52,342 nucleotides of DNA from the NCBI GenBank assembly GCA_946407495.1, contig CAMJOB010000005.1, positions 1 through 52,342 of the forward strand. Reading direction: 5' to 3'. Below, piece by piece: positions 10,305-20,121 of the stretch. Under the pieces are notes generated by a model. It was not told the origin of the DNA and made no database searches. It saw only the letters and a list, made by a program, of their open reading frames with translations. Within the stretch, counting starts at the first letter, position 1. Every line of letters starts with the position of its first letter. Made by a program: the position numbers and the translations under genes. The DNA comes from an uncultured Bacillota bacterium. GTDB taxonomy: Bacteria; Bacillota_I; Bacilli_A; RF39; UBA660.

Positions 10305-10562
10305 TTGCTCTAATAATATTAGACTTGTACCATTTCTTATATCTGTATTATATATTAAGTCATTTGGATTATATTTTTGATTTGTATCTCTATTATAAAA
10401 GCATGTTTTTTCTGTACCTACGTAGCAATCTTCGTTCATTTCTTGTATTGCTTTATTTAGTAGTGTAATGATATTTCCTACGCGTCTATTGATAGGTATA
10501 TACAAATCATAACTTTCTTCTATAGTTGGAACGATAACTTCTACTAATATTTTATTTTTCAT
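10302..10562 (-). CDS. YukD/EsaB-like ubiquitin-fold protein
   Basis: MKNKILVEVIVPTIEESYDLYIPINRRVGNIITLLNKAI...; beta-grasp pattern, size and position next to essC-like gene match EsaB/YukD. Start moved from 10571 to 10562 on SD spacing. Confidence 0.72.
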   Translation of the reverse strand: MKNKILVEVIVPTIEESYDLYIPINRRVGNIITLLNKAIQEMNEDCYVGTEKTCFYNRDTNQKYNPNDLIYNTDIRNGTSLILLEQ

Positions 10563-13500
10563 CAGTTTCATCCCTTTCTATAACTACTTTCTTAAATGGT
10601 GTTACGGCTTCATTTTCTATTGTGAATGCCATATCTGGGAAGTTAGCATTAGCAAGTTCTGGTTCCATTGAACCTACTTTAAATATTACTTGTCTTCCAA
10701 TTCCTTCTCCTATCCAAATACCATTTTGATTTGATACTGTTGTTCTATATATTGGATCTAATTGGAATTGTTTATAAGATTCATATTCATCTGCGATTAT
10801 TAGATATATATTATTTGAGTTCTTTATCTTATCAAAGAATAATTGGAATAGAGTAGGTTCTGCTGTTATAGATTCTTTTAATTTTGATATTCCATTAATA
10901 AAATATACAATTTGTGTATTTTGATCTTTTGACTTTTCTATTTCTTGAATTAGTGCTTTTATCACTGCTTCAAATTTTTCGATATAACAATCTACTGGTA
11001 TTTTTGATATATCAAACTTTTTCATTAGGTCTATAGCTCTTATTTTAGTATTAGGTATAGTTTTAATTATTGTGAATAATGAATAGAAGAAAGGTGTTGT
11101 TTCATCTATATTGTTATAAACTATTGCATTGACTTTATTTTTAGTAAAGTTATAGCAATGTGTTTCTTTAGAATTAACATCTACTCCTATTGGTACGCTT
11201 GCTAGACCTTGTAAGCTTGGTATTATATGTTCTACTGATACAATATTAGGTAGAACAGGTATTCTTTTTGCGTGTGTTTTTAACATTGATTTTAATTTAT
11301 CATTTGTGTTCTTTATTAATTGTCCTATATTTTCTAATTTATCAATGTAGGCTGTTTGGAATTCGTATTTAATATCTCCAATTCCTGATACTCCACGACC
11401 AGTAATTTTTGCAGGTAATACTTTTTTATCACAGTTTAGTACTGATCTATAATCTGAATCGTTTGGCATTTGTAAACATAATTTGTTTTGGAAGTATTCT
11501 GCTAATCTTGTTCTGAAACTATTAGCAGCACCTGTTGTTATAGTAAATGTTACACCATATTTTGAACTTTCACGGAATAGTGAAGTTGTTAAATCGGCTA
11601 ATTTTGCTTGAGACTCGTTAAATGCTTCAAAGTTGTTAATTATAATATGAATTAGTGGTAATCTTTGCTTTGATAATCTTAAATAGTCTACAAAGTTACC
11701 ATTGTATTCACTAAATAATTCTTTTCTACGATCAATTTCTTTATCTACCATAATTAATAAGTTTATTATCTTTTCTTCATCGTAGATAGTACATACATCT
11801 CCTACTTGTGGAGAATTACTAAATGATTTCAATGTTTCAGCACCAAAATCTAAAATATAAATGTTAATATCTTCTGGTGTGTGATTAGTAATAATTGAAT
11901 AAATCATAGTTTGTAGTAAATTTTCTTTACCACTGTTGGCCATACCATAAATTAAAGTGTTGTTTTCTGTTATATTCATGGTTAATAATCCTTGCATTTG
12001 TTCTGATGGATTATCATATTCACCAACTATTGGAATTACTTTATTTGGAGTTATTTGATAGTTATATTTTGTTTTTAGTTCATTTAAGTAGATAAACTCT
12101 GGTATTTTATCTAACCATAATTTCTTTGGTTTATAGTTTTCTGATTCTGCAATTCCAACTATGTGTTTTACTATATTTGTTAATTGGTCACCTTTTGCTT
12201 CGGTTGTATCTATTTTTACAGGATCTTGTAGTGTTTTTGTTGTATTTCCTACGTTATCAATAATATGTATTGTATCATCTATCTTTTTAATTATTGCATC
12301 TGATGGTACATATTTAGCTCCTGCCCAACCAGATTGACCGATATCATAATATTCATCATATCCTACTTCTAAGTAGAATCTTCCAGCTTCTTTAAGACTA
12401 GCAGCATCTGGTTTCTTTAAGACTTCCATACTGTCACTTCTGTCTTGTACTTTTAAACATACTCTAAATTTTGTATTTGACCAGATTTGATCGTTAACGA
12501 CTCCACTTGGCTTTTGAGTTGCAAGTATAAGGTGAACACCTAATGAACGACCTATACGTGCAGTTGAGATAAGTTCGTTCATAAATTCTGGTTGTTGAGA
12601 TTTTAATTCAGCAAACTCATCACTAACTATAAATAGATGTGAAATTGGTTCTTTTAAGACACCTTCACGATAATAATGTTGATATTTATAAATATCTATT
12701 GTACTTTCACCTGTATCATTCTTAGCATCATTAAAGATTTTTTGTCTTCTCTTTAATTCTGAGTTTATTGATACTAGAGTTCTATTCATATCACTTATAT
12801 CTAAGTTTGTAATAGTTCCAACTACATGTGGTATACGTACACCTGTTTCTCTGTTTTCAAATGCACCGGCTAAACCTCCACCTTTGTAGTCGATTAATAC
12901 GAATTGTACTTCATCTGGGTGATAATTAACTGCCATAGATAGTAAGAATGTTATTATGAATTCAGATTTACCTGAACCTGTTGAACCAGCAATTAAACCA
13001 TGTGGTCCATGTTCTTTTTCATGTAAGTCTAATACAAATAAGTCACCATTTGTGTGTACACCGATAGGTGTTTTTAGTGATCTTGTTGGATCATTGGTTT
13101 TCCATTTGTTTATAATGTTTAACTGCTCAATTCTGGCTACATTAAACATTTCTAGGAATGTAAGTGATGTAGGTAATTGTGATTCTTCATCAATATATTC
13201 TACTGGTATATTAGCTAGTCTATTAACTAATGGTCTCATATCAATATTTGGAATTACTTCAGGTGTAAAGATTGTTTGGTTATTTATATCTTTTTCTATG
13301 ATACAACTTTCATTTTCATATAATTCAATAAATCCATCACATTCGTTTGGTAATGATTGTAATGAATTATCTAATATTGTAAGTGAGAAACCTAAATTAT
13401 CTTCAGAATTTAGTATATCCTTTATAATGGCAATATTTTTTATAGCACTATAGTTATTTGTAATTATTAAGTAGTATGGATTTAAACTCTGATAGGCACT

Positions 13501-15168
13501 TCTCTTATCGACTTTTTTCTTATCTTTATCTTCTTCTGCTGAGTTACCAGTACTTACGCTTTTTTGTCTATTAGTATACTCGGCATCTAAAGATGCTGAT
13601 ATTTTCTTTATTTCTTCCATTGTTGTTCCAAAATAACGTATTGATCTATCGTTACTTAAACAATGTGGAGAATATTTCATGTATGAATATTTTTCAACAT
13701 CTCTATTATCTAATAGAAATACAATTTTTAAATCTAATGAGCTGTGGTATCCCATTAATTGTAGTAATAAGCCATTTACGTAGTCATCAGAATTTTTTGT
13801 ATTACAGATTATGGCTGAAATATTTTTGTTTAAGAACGAAAAAGTTACTGGAACATTATTTATATTCTCTGCATTTTTCTTTATTTCAAAAACTTTATTT
13901 TCTAGTTCGTTTTCTTCTACGGTAAAATGTTCTTCTGGAGCTTTAACAGTTAGTTTTGATTTAGCAGTACCTATTCCTAATCTTACTGTTAAAAAGTCTT
14001 CATCAGTTACTTCTTTTGTCCATATCATTGATTTGTTTCCAGATAGTATTTTAGAACAAATCTCTGGTACGCTTGGATAATTTGATTTTAGTATTTGTAT
14101 TTCTTTTTCTAATGCTTGATTGATTTCTTGTTCTTTCTTTGATAAATATTCATTATATTTTTCTACTTTTTTAGCTTCTTTCTTTTTGTGCCTTTTCTTT
14201 TGATAACTTTGAGCTATTCTTGGTATTAATAATGTTCCAATTATCATGGAAACACACATTACGATTTGTGGTATTGAATCAACTACTGTTCTGGTACCAC
14301 TTGTTATACCAGTTACTGTTGAATAAACTGTAATAAAAGTAGAAGATAACATTGTAATAGAAGTTCCAATAGTTAATAAAAATGGTAGTTCTTCCATTTC
14401 ATTTGTTTTTGGTGGACTATCTATTGTAATATCTTCATCAATAATATTTTGCTTTAATCTTGGAGTGTGGAAGAAGTAGTCTTCTTCTGTATATAATTCT
14501 CTTGCTAGATCTTCTTCTGAAACTGGTTCTATTTGTGTATTATCATATATTTGTTCATCTATATATTGGATTAGGCATGCACTATTAAATGCAACTTGAC
14601 CTTGTGGATTATTTACTTGTATAAAGTCTCCCATCCATATGATTTTTAATCCGTATAAGAAGATTACATCTCCAACTTTTAGTTTTTTAGTTTTTATTCT
14701 TATGTCATTCATATAAGCAAATAATGTATCAGATTCGGCTGCTTGAATGTACCATTTATCTTGTTGTTTAGTTATTTGGATATGTGTTTGCATAACTAAT
14801 TTATTATTATACTGTATAGCATTATTTGCGGATGAACCAATTGTAATAGTACTTTGATTTAATCTATATCGTTTATAACTGTTTTCTACACTAGGCATGC
14901 AATATAATATAAGAATGTCGTTACGATCTTTAATACGAAGTTGATAGAAGTTGTACTCTTGTAATTCTACTGTTCCATCTACGCTAGAGGTTACGACATC
15001 GACACTACCATTACTTTTAATGATCCATTTATCTCCTTGTGCTTCTACATTAACGGATCTTCTTATTTTTGAATCTACTGGTAAATAGTCTATTACATAA
15101 GCTCCAGATACTTTTTTAGGCAAGTTGAATTTGGTAATTTTGTCGCGGTCTAGTATATAAATTCTCAT
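10552..15168 (-). CDS. essC: EssC/YukAB-like FtsK/SpoIIIE-type T7SS ATPase with N-terminal FHA-like region
   Basis: N-terminal FHA-like repeats (TITIGSSANNAIQYNNKLVMQTHIQITKQQDKWYIQ), two TM segments, D1 Walker A AGSTGSGKSE and Walker B LFIVSDE, 'VLIDYKGGGL', 'TQKPSGVV'; degenerate D2 (GMANSGKEN) and D3. Start at 15168 (AAGGAG SD) rather than 15207. Confidence 0.92.
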   Translation of the reverse strand: MRIYILDRDKITKFNLPKKVSGAYVIDYLPVDSKIRRSVNVEAQGDKWIIKSNGSVDVVTSSVDGTVELQEYNFYQLRIKDRNDILILYCMPSVENSYKRYRLNQSTITIGSSANNAIQYNNKLVMQTHIQITKQQDKWYIQAAESDTLFAYMNDIRIKTKKLKVGDVIFLYGLKIIWMGDFIQVNNPQGQVAFNSACLIQYIDEQIYDNTQIEPVSEEDLARELYTEEDYFFHTPRLKQNIIDEDITIDSPPKTNEMEELPFLLTIGTSITMLSSTFITVYSTVTGITSGTRTVVDSIPQIVMCVSMIIGTLLIPRIAQSYQKKRHKKKEAKKVEKYNEYLSKKEQEINQALEKEIQILKSNYPSVPEICSKILSGNKSMIWTKEVTDEDFLTVRLGIGTAKSKLTVKAPEEHFTVEENELENKVFEIKKNAENINNVPVTFSFLNKNISAIICNTKNSDDYVNGLLLQLMGYHSSLDLKIVFLLDNRDVEKYSYMKYSPHCLSNDRSIRYFGTTMEEIKKISASLDAEYTNRQKSVSTGNSAEEDKDKKKVDKRSAYQSLNPYYLIITNNYSAIKNIAIIKDILNSEDNLGFSLTILDNSLQSLPNECDGFIELYENESCIIEKDINNQTIFTPEVIPNIDMRPLVNRLANIPVEYIDEESQLPTSLTFLEMFNVARIEQLNIINKWKTNDPTRSLKTPIGVHTNGDLFVLDLHEKEHGPHGLIAGSTGSGKSEFIITFLLSMAVNYHPDEVQFVLIDYKGGGLAGAFENRETGVRIPHVVGTITNLDISDMNRTLVSINSELKRRQKIFNDAKNDTGESTIDIYKYQHYYREGVLKEPISHLFIVSDEFAELKSQQPEFMNELISTARIGRSLGVHLILATQKPSGVVNDQIWSNTKFRVCLKVQDRSDSMEVLKKPDAASLKEAGRFYLEVGYDEYYDIGQSGWAGAKYVPSDAIIKKIDDTIHIIDNVGNTTKTLQDPVKIDTTEAKGDQLTNIVKHIVGIAESENYKPKKLWLDKIPEFIYLNELKTKYNYQITPNKVIPIVGEYDNPSEQMQGLLTMNITENNTLIYGMANSGKENLLQTMIYSIITNHTPEDINIYILDFGAETLKSFSNSPQVGDVCTIYDEEKIINLLIMVDKEIDRRKELFSEYNGNFVDYLRLSKQRLPLIHIIINNFEAFNESQAKLADLTTSLFRESSKYGVTFTITTGAANSFRTRLAEYFQNKLCLQMPNDSDYRSVLNCDKKVLPAKITGRGVSGIGDIKYEFQTAYIDKLENIGQLIKNTNDKLKSMLKTHAKRIPVLPNIVSVEHIIPSLQGLASVPIGVDVNSKETHCYNFTKNKVNAIVYNNIDETTPFFYSLFTIIKTIPNTKIRAIDLMKKFDISKIPVDCYIEKFEAVIKALIQEIEKSKDQNTQIVYFINGISKLKESITAEPTLFQLFFDKIKNSNNIYLIIADEYESYKQFQLDPIYRTTVSNQNGIWIGEGIGRQVIFKVGSMEPELANANFPDMAFTIENEAVTPFKKVVIERDETDEK

Positions 15169-15290
15169 ATCGAACAACTCCTTATTATCTAGTATTAAGT
15201 ATATCATATAATACCTTTGAATTTAAATGTTTTCTTGCATATATTTTCTTATTATGTTATTATATAAATGTTATTAAACGGAGGTGTTCG

Positions 15291-15506
15291 ATGGAAACCG
15301 CATTATTGATAATTTCAATTCTATTAATTATCATTGTTCTTTTACAAAGTGGTAAGGCAGAGAGTGCTGCTCAAATCCTTTCAGGAGGACAAAGTGATTT
15401 ATTTTCTAAGCGTAAAGAACGTGGTTCTGAATTATTTATTAGTAGATTAACATTTGTGTTAGGAATGGCATTTTTTGTTATCTGCTTAGTAGCAATGTTT
15501 ATTTAA
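15291..15506 (+). CDS. secG: Preprotein translocase subunit SecG
   Basis: 71 aa; two TMs and 'LLQSGKAESAAQILSGGQSDLFSKRKERGSELFISRLTFVLG'. Confidence 0.92.
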   Translation: METALLIISILLIIIVLLQSGKAESAAQILSGGQSDLFSKRKERGSELFISRLTFVLGMAFFVICLVAMFI

Positions 15507-15593
15507 TTAGAACCTCGGTTCTTTTTTTTTGCTTGAAGTACTAGTTATATCAAGGAAAATAAAGTATAATAGGTATTATAGGAAGTGTGACTT

Positions 15594-17705
15594 ATGAAAG
15601 ACAATGTAATTAATATTTTAAAAAATAGCGATAAAGCTTTATCTGTATTTGAAATTGAAGATGTTTTAGGAATTAAAGATGCAGAACTTACAAAGGAACT
15701 TATTCAAGTATTACATGAATTAGAAGAAGAGGTTATTGTATATCATACTAATAAAGATAAATATATGATGCTTGAAAATAGTCATTTAAGAAAAGGCGTA
15801 ATGCGTGTTAATAAAAAGGGATTTGGATTTGTAGAAGTAGATAATATGGATGATGACATTTATATTCCTGTTGATGATATGAATGGTGCTATTCATGATG
15901 ATATTGTCTTAGTAGAAATTACTTCTAAAATGACTTTGGACCGATTAGAGGGACGCGTATTAAAGATTATTAAGAGACAAGTAGAACGCTATATAGGTGA
16001 AATTAACTTTGATAAAAAGGATAGAGGTCATATAACGTTAGATGGTAATAAGATTAAATTAGATATAGAAATACCTAGAGAAGCATCTATGAATGCAGTA
16101 GATGGTCATAAGGTAGTAGTTGAACTTGTTAAGAAATTAAATAATGATCTTAAATATGAAGGTAAAGTAGTAGAAATTATTGGTCATAAGAATGATCCTG
16201 GTGTTGATATTATGTCTATTATTTGTAAGTATAATATTAATACTGAGTTTCCAGAAGAAGTTAAGCAAGAAGTTGCTGAATTACCTATGGAAGTTAGACC
16301 TATTGATCTTCGTGGTAGAAGAGATTTAAGAGATGTAGAAATTTTTACTATTGATGGAGATGATACTAAAGATATCGATGATGCAATTAGTATTCAAAGA
16401 TTACCAAATGGTCATTATCAATTAGGAGTACATATTGCTGATGTTAGTTATTATGTTAAAGAGGATTCACCTTTAGATAAAGAAGCGATGGAACGTGGTA
16501 CTTCAGTATATTTAGTAGATCGTGTTATCCCAATGATTCCTCATGAATTATCTAATGGTATTTGTTCATTAAATCCTGGTGTAGATCGTTTAGCTGTATC
16601 TTGTGTTATGGAATTCGATGATATGGGTAAACAAGTAGATTATGAAATATTCCCAAGTGTTATAAAGTCACGTATTCAAATGACTTATAAAAACGTAAAT
16701 TCTATTCTAGAAGATAATAAAGTTCCTGAAGGATATGGTCCTTATGTACGTAGTTTAAGACAAATGCATGAACTTGCTAAGATTTTACAAAAAATGATTA
16801 CTAGAAGAGGTTATATTAACTTTGAAATACAAGAACCAAAGATTATTGTTGATGAGAAGTGTAAACCTTTAGAAGTATTAGTAAGAGATACTGGTGAAGG
16901 GCAAAGATTAATCGAGTCATTTATGATTGCAGCTAATGAATGTGTTGCAACTCATGTATATTTCATGAATCTTCCTTTCATTTATCGTATCCATGAGAAT
17001 CCAAAAGAAGAGAAAATTCGTAGTTTCTTAGGATTTATTAGTAGTTTAGGTTATAAAGTAACTGGAGATGTCAGTGATTTTAGACCTACTACAATGCAAA
17101 GAATATTGAAACAATTAGAAGATAAGCCTGAATATAAGATTTTAGCTAGTCTTTTACTTAGAAGTATGCAAAAGGCTGTATATAGCCCTGAAAATATGGG
17201 ACACTATGGTTTAGCAAGTAGTTGCTATACACACTTCACTTCACCAATTCGTCGTTATCCTGATACAACAGTTCATCGTTTATTACATACTTATCTATTT
17301 GATGGTAAGATTGATATGAGAACTATTCGTCATTGGGAAGAAAAGTTAGTCTTTATTGCTGAACAATCATCTGCTAGAGAAAGAGCTTCAGTGGATTGCG
17401 AACGAGAAGTAGATGATATGAAGATGGCTGAATATATGGAAGATCATATTGGAGAAGAATTTGAAGGTATGATTTCATCTGTAACTAGTTTCGGAATGTT
17501 TGTAGAACTTGATAATCTTATTGAGGGATTGGTACCTATACGTGATATGAAAGATTTCTTCCACTTTGATGAAGATCATATGACTCTTACTGGTGAGAGA
17601 AGTGGTTTAGTATATAAAATCGGAGATCGTGTTGTTGTTAAAGTAGTTAGAGCATCTAAAGAGGAGAAGACAATCGACTTCGAAGTATTAAGAAAGGTGC
17701 AGTAA
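15594..17705 (+). CDS. rnr: Ribonuclease R (copy 1)
   Basis: RNB motif 'EIFTIDGDDTKDIDDAIS', 'HYGLASSCYTHFTSPIRRYPD', C-terminal S1 'EFEGMISSVTSFGMFVEL'; adjacent to secG and smpB. Confidence 0.95.
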   Translation: MKDNVINILKNSDKALSVFEIEDVLGIKDAELTKELIQVLHELEEEVIVYHTNKDKYMMLENSHLRKGVMRVNKKGFGFVEVDNMDDDIYIPVDDMNGAIHDDIVLVEITSKMTLDRLEGRVLKIIKRQVERYIGEINFDKKDRGHITLDGNKIKLDIEIPREASMNAVDGHKVVVELVKKLNNDLKYEGKVVEIIGHKNDPGVDIMSIICKYNINTEFPEEVKQEVAELPMEVRPIDLRGRRDLRDVEIFTIDGDDTKDIDDAISIQRLPNGHYQLGVHIADVSYYVKEDSPLDKEAMERGTSVYLVDRVIPMIPHELSNGICSLNPGVDRLAVSCVMEFDDMGKQVDYEIFPSVIKSRIQMTYKNVNSILEDNKVPEGYGPYVRSLRQMHELAKILQKMITRRGYINFEIQEPKIIVDEKCKPLEVLVRDTGEGQRLIESFMIAANECVATHVYFMNLPFIYRIHENPKEEKIRSFLGFISSLGYKVTGDVSDFRPTTMQRILKQLEDKPEYKILASLLLRSMQKAVYSPENMGHYGLASSCYTHFTSPIRRYPDTTVHRLLHTYLFDGKIDMRTIRHWEEKLVFIAEQSSARERASVDCEREVDDMKMAEYMEDHIGEEFEGMISSVTSFGMFVELDNLIEGLVPIRDMKDFFHFDEDHMTLTGERSGLVYKIGDRVVVKVVRASKEEKTIDFEVLRKVQ

Positions 17706-17708
17706 TTT

Positions 17709-18926
17709 ATGAGTAGTACACGTAAAAAAAGAAAACTTAAAAAGGCTGGTAAGTTTCTTCTTCTAATAATTTTACTTATTTTAGTTGGTGTAGGTGGATA
17801 TTTCTGTTATATAAATAGAAATGAATGGTTTACGCAACCTAAGAAAGAAGAAAAGAAGGAAAAAAAGAAGAAAGAAATAGTTAAGACTGATAAAGATTTT
17901 GAAGCTAAGATGATTATGGTTGGTGATGCTTTGATTCACTGGGGTGTTTATAATGATGCAAAGACTCCAGATGGAGGATATGATTTTAAACCTCAAATAG
18001 CTGATTTCAAACAAATTTCATCTAAATATGATATTGCTTATTATAATCAAGAAACAGTTCTTGGTGGTAAGGAATTAGGCGTTTCAAGCTATCCATTATT
18101 TAATTCTCCTTATGAAGTAGGAGATGCCTTTATTGATGCAGGATTTAATATGGTTTCTTTAGCAACTAACCATACTATGGATAAAGGAGAACAAGGAGTG
18201 TTGAATTCAGTTAATTATTGGAAACAACATCCAGAAGTTGCTGTATCTGGTCAATGGAGTAGCGAGGTAGAAAGAACTGAATCAGTAAAGAAAATATATG
18301 AAAAAAATGGTATTACATATGCATTTATCTCTTATACAATTTGGAATAATGGATTAAATACTCCATGGGGAAAAGATTATTTAAGTAATGAATATACACC
18401 AGAAAAAGCAAAAGCAGATATTGAGTCAGTACGTGATAAAGTAGATTTTGTTATCGTTGCTATGCACTGGGGTACTGAATACTCATTTAGAGTAGATTAT
18501 AAGCAAGAAGAAATTGCTAATTATTTATCATCTCTTGGAGTTGACTTAATTGTTGGAGCGCATCCACATGTTATTCAAACTGTTGGTTATATCAATGATG
18601 GTAAGACATTTGTTGTTTATTCATTAGGTAACTTTATTAGTGACCAAAATGATGTAGATAACTTTACTGGACTTGCAATGGAAGTTACTTTAAAGAAACA
18701 TGTTGATAAAGAAGATAATGTTACATGCAGTGTAGTTGACCCTAAGGCTCAATTAGTGTATACTACTACGCGTAATATTGGTTATAATACCAACTTTAGA
18801 ATTATTACTTATCCTAAGTTAACTAATGATCAATTACGTAATCGTGATGGTTATTATGAACATTATAAAGCAATTGTTAATGAGAGATATCCTAACTTAA
18901 CTTGGGGGTTATCAGGGGAGGCATAA
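17709..18926 (+). CDS. CapA/PgsA-family poly-gamma-glutamate-type metallophosphatase, membrane anchored
   Basis: N-terminal TM; 'MIMVGDALIHWGVY', 'YYNQETVLGG', 'LATNHTMDKGEQG', 'VAMHWGTEYS', 'GAHPHVIQTV' CapA signatures. Confidence 0.88.
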   Translation: MSSTRKKRKLKKAGKFLLLIILLILVGVGGYFCYINRNEWFTQPKKEEKKEKKKKEIVKTDKDFEAKMIMVGDALIHWGVYNDAKTPDGGYDFKPQIADFKQISSKYDIAYYNQETVLGGKELGVSSYPLFNSPYEVGDAFIDAGFNMVSLATNHTMDKGEQGVLNSVNYWKQHPEVAVSGQWSSEVERTESVKKIYEKNGITYAFISYTIWNNGLNTPWGKDYLSNEYTPEKAKADIESVRDKVDFVIVAMHWGTEYSFRVDYKQEEIANYLSSLGVDLIVGAHPHVIQTVGYINDGKTFVVYSLGNFISDQNDVDNFTGLAMEVTLKKHVDKEDNVTCSVVDPKAQLVYTTTRNIGYNTNFRIITYPKLTNDQLRNRDGYYEHYKAIVNERYPNLTWGLSGEA

Positions 18927-18929
18927 AAT

Positions 18930-19367
18930 ATGGAAATACTAAATCGTAAGGCACGTCATGATTATTTCGTAGATGAAGCGATTGAGGCTGGAATAGTACT
19001 TACAGGTACTGAAATTAAGTCTATTCGTAATGGTGATTGTAATATCAAAGATTGTTATGGAATCATTAAAAATCACGAAGTATTCCTATTAAATATGTAT
19101 GTTGGTCAATATAAAGAAGGAAATATCTTTAATCATGAAGAAAGTCGTGATCGTAAGTTATTACTTCATAAGAAAGAAATCTCTAAATTAGAAAAGTATA
19201 TTGAACAAAAAGGTTATACCTTAATCCCATTAAAGTTATATTTTAAAGAGAGTCGTTTAAAAGTAGAATTAGGTGTTTGTCATGGTAAAAAAGATTATGA
19301 TAAACGTGAATCTATTAAAGAACGTGATATAAAAAGAGAAGTAGCTAAGAACTTAAAGAAGTATTAA
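18930..19367 (+). CDS. smpB: SsrA-binding protein
   Basis: [31 protein letters not shown] ... [18 protein letters not shown]. Confidence 0.96.
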   Translation: MEILNRKARHDYFVDEAIEAGIVLTGTEIKSIRNGDCNIKDCYGIIKNHEVFLLNMYVGQYKEGNIFNHEESRDRKLLLHKKEISKLEKYIEQKGYTLIPLKLYFKESRLKVELGVCHGKKDYDKRESIKERDIKREVAKNLKKY

Positions 19368-19381
19368 TACTTCTTTTTTTG
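19356..19381 (+). terminator. Terminator overlapping the smpB stop codon
   Basis: AAAGAAGTAT-TA-ATACTTCTTT + T-run. Confidence 0.85.
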
Positions 19382-19394
19382 TGTTCCTAAAACA

Positions 19395-19421
19395 AAAAAG
19401 ACTATTTAAAATAGTCTTTTT
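19395..19421. terminator. Terminator of pflA (reverse strand), overlapping its stop
   Basis: AAAAAGACTATTT-A-AAATAGTCTTTTT. Confidence 0.8.
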
Positions 19422-20121
19422 CAAATTCTTTATATAGTTTTTCACATTTTTCTTTATCCATATCAATTTTGTCTTTATATGGATAATCGATGTTTAATTT
19501 TTCGTATTTTTCTTTAGCCATAGAATGATATGGTAAGAAGTCTACTCTTTTAACATTCTTTATCTTTTCTTTAATATATTTTGATAAGTCTTTTATATAT
19601 TCTTTGTTGTCATTAACTCCTGGTACTATAACTTGTCTTATCCATACTTCGATATTAGTTTTATTTAATTCTTCTACGAATTGTTCAAATCTTTCTAGAT
19701 TATCTGTATTAGTTATATCTAGATAGCCTTCTTTTGTAATGTGTTTTGTGTCTAATAATACTAGATCTATGTATTTGAATAACTCTTTATAATCTCCTAA
19801 TCCGATACCAGCTGTATCTAGCGCGATATGAATATCTTCTTGTTTAAGCTTTTTTGCTGTTTCTAGTAGGAAATCATATTGAAGTAGGGGTTCTCCTCCA
19901 GAAAATGTTACACCGCCGTTATTTCTCTTAAAATAGGGTTTATTTCTTATGGCTTTTTTTACTATTTCATCTGAAGTGTAATTTAAGGCTTGCATTTTCC
20001 ATGTTTCTGGATTGTGACAATACTTACATCTTAAGTTACATCCGTTTAGAAAGACTACGGTACGAATACCAGGTCCATCTACTAATCCGAATGTTTCTAT
20101 TGAACTAATTGATCCTTGCAT
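19402..20121 (-). CDS. pflA: Pyruvate formate-lyase activating enzyme
   Basis: Radical SAM 'GCNLRCKYCHNPETW', 'GGVTFSGGEPLLQ', downstream of pflB. Confidence 0.95.
   Translation of the reverse strand: MQGSISSIETFGLVDGPGIRTVVFLNGCNLRCKYCHNPETWKMQALNYTSDEIVKKAIRNKPYFKRNNGGVTFSGGEPLLQYDFLLETAKKLKQEDIHIALDTAGIGLGDYKELFKYIDLVLLDTKHITKEGYLDITNTDNLERFEQFVEELNKTNIEVWIRQVIVPGVNDNKEYIKDLSKYIKEKIKNVKRVDFLPYHSMAKEKYEKLNIDYPYKDKIDMDKEKCEKLYKEFEKDYFK

Noticed and set aside
10232-10468. 78-aa forward ORF over the T7SS terminator
   Set aside because: Runs through the bidirectional terminator and antisense to the YukD-like gene; no SD.
12956-13453. 165-aa forward ORF inside essC
   Set aside because: Antisense to the well-supported EssC frame; no SD or family signal, low-complexity mirror of codon bias.
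13593-14080. Two overlapping forward ORFs (110 and 89 aa) inside essC
   Set aside because: Antisense shadow ORFs of EssC.
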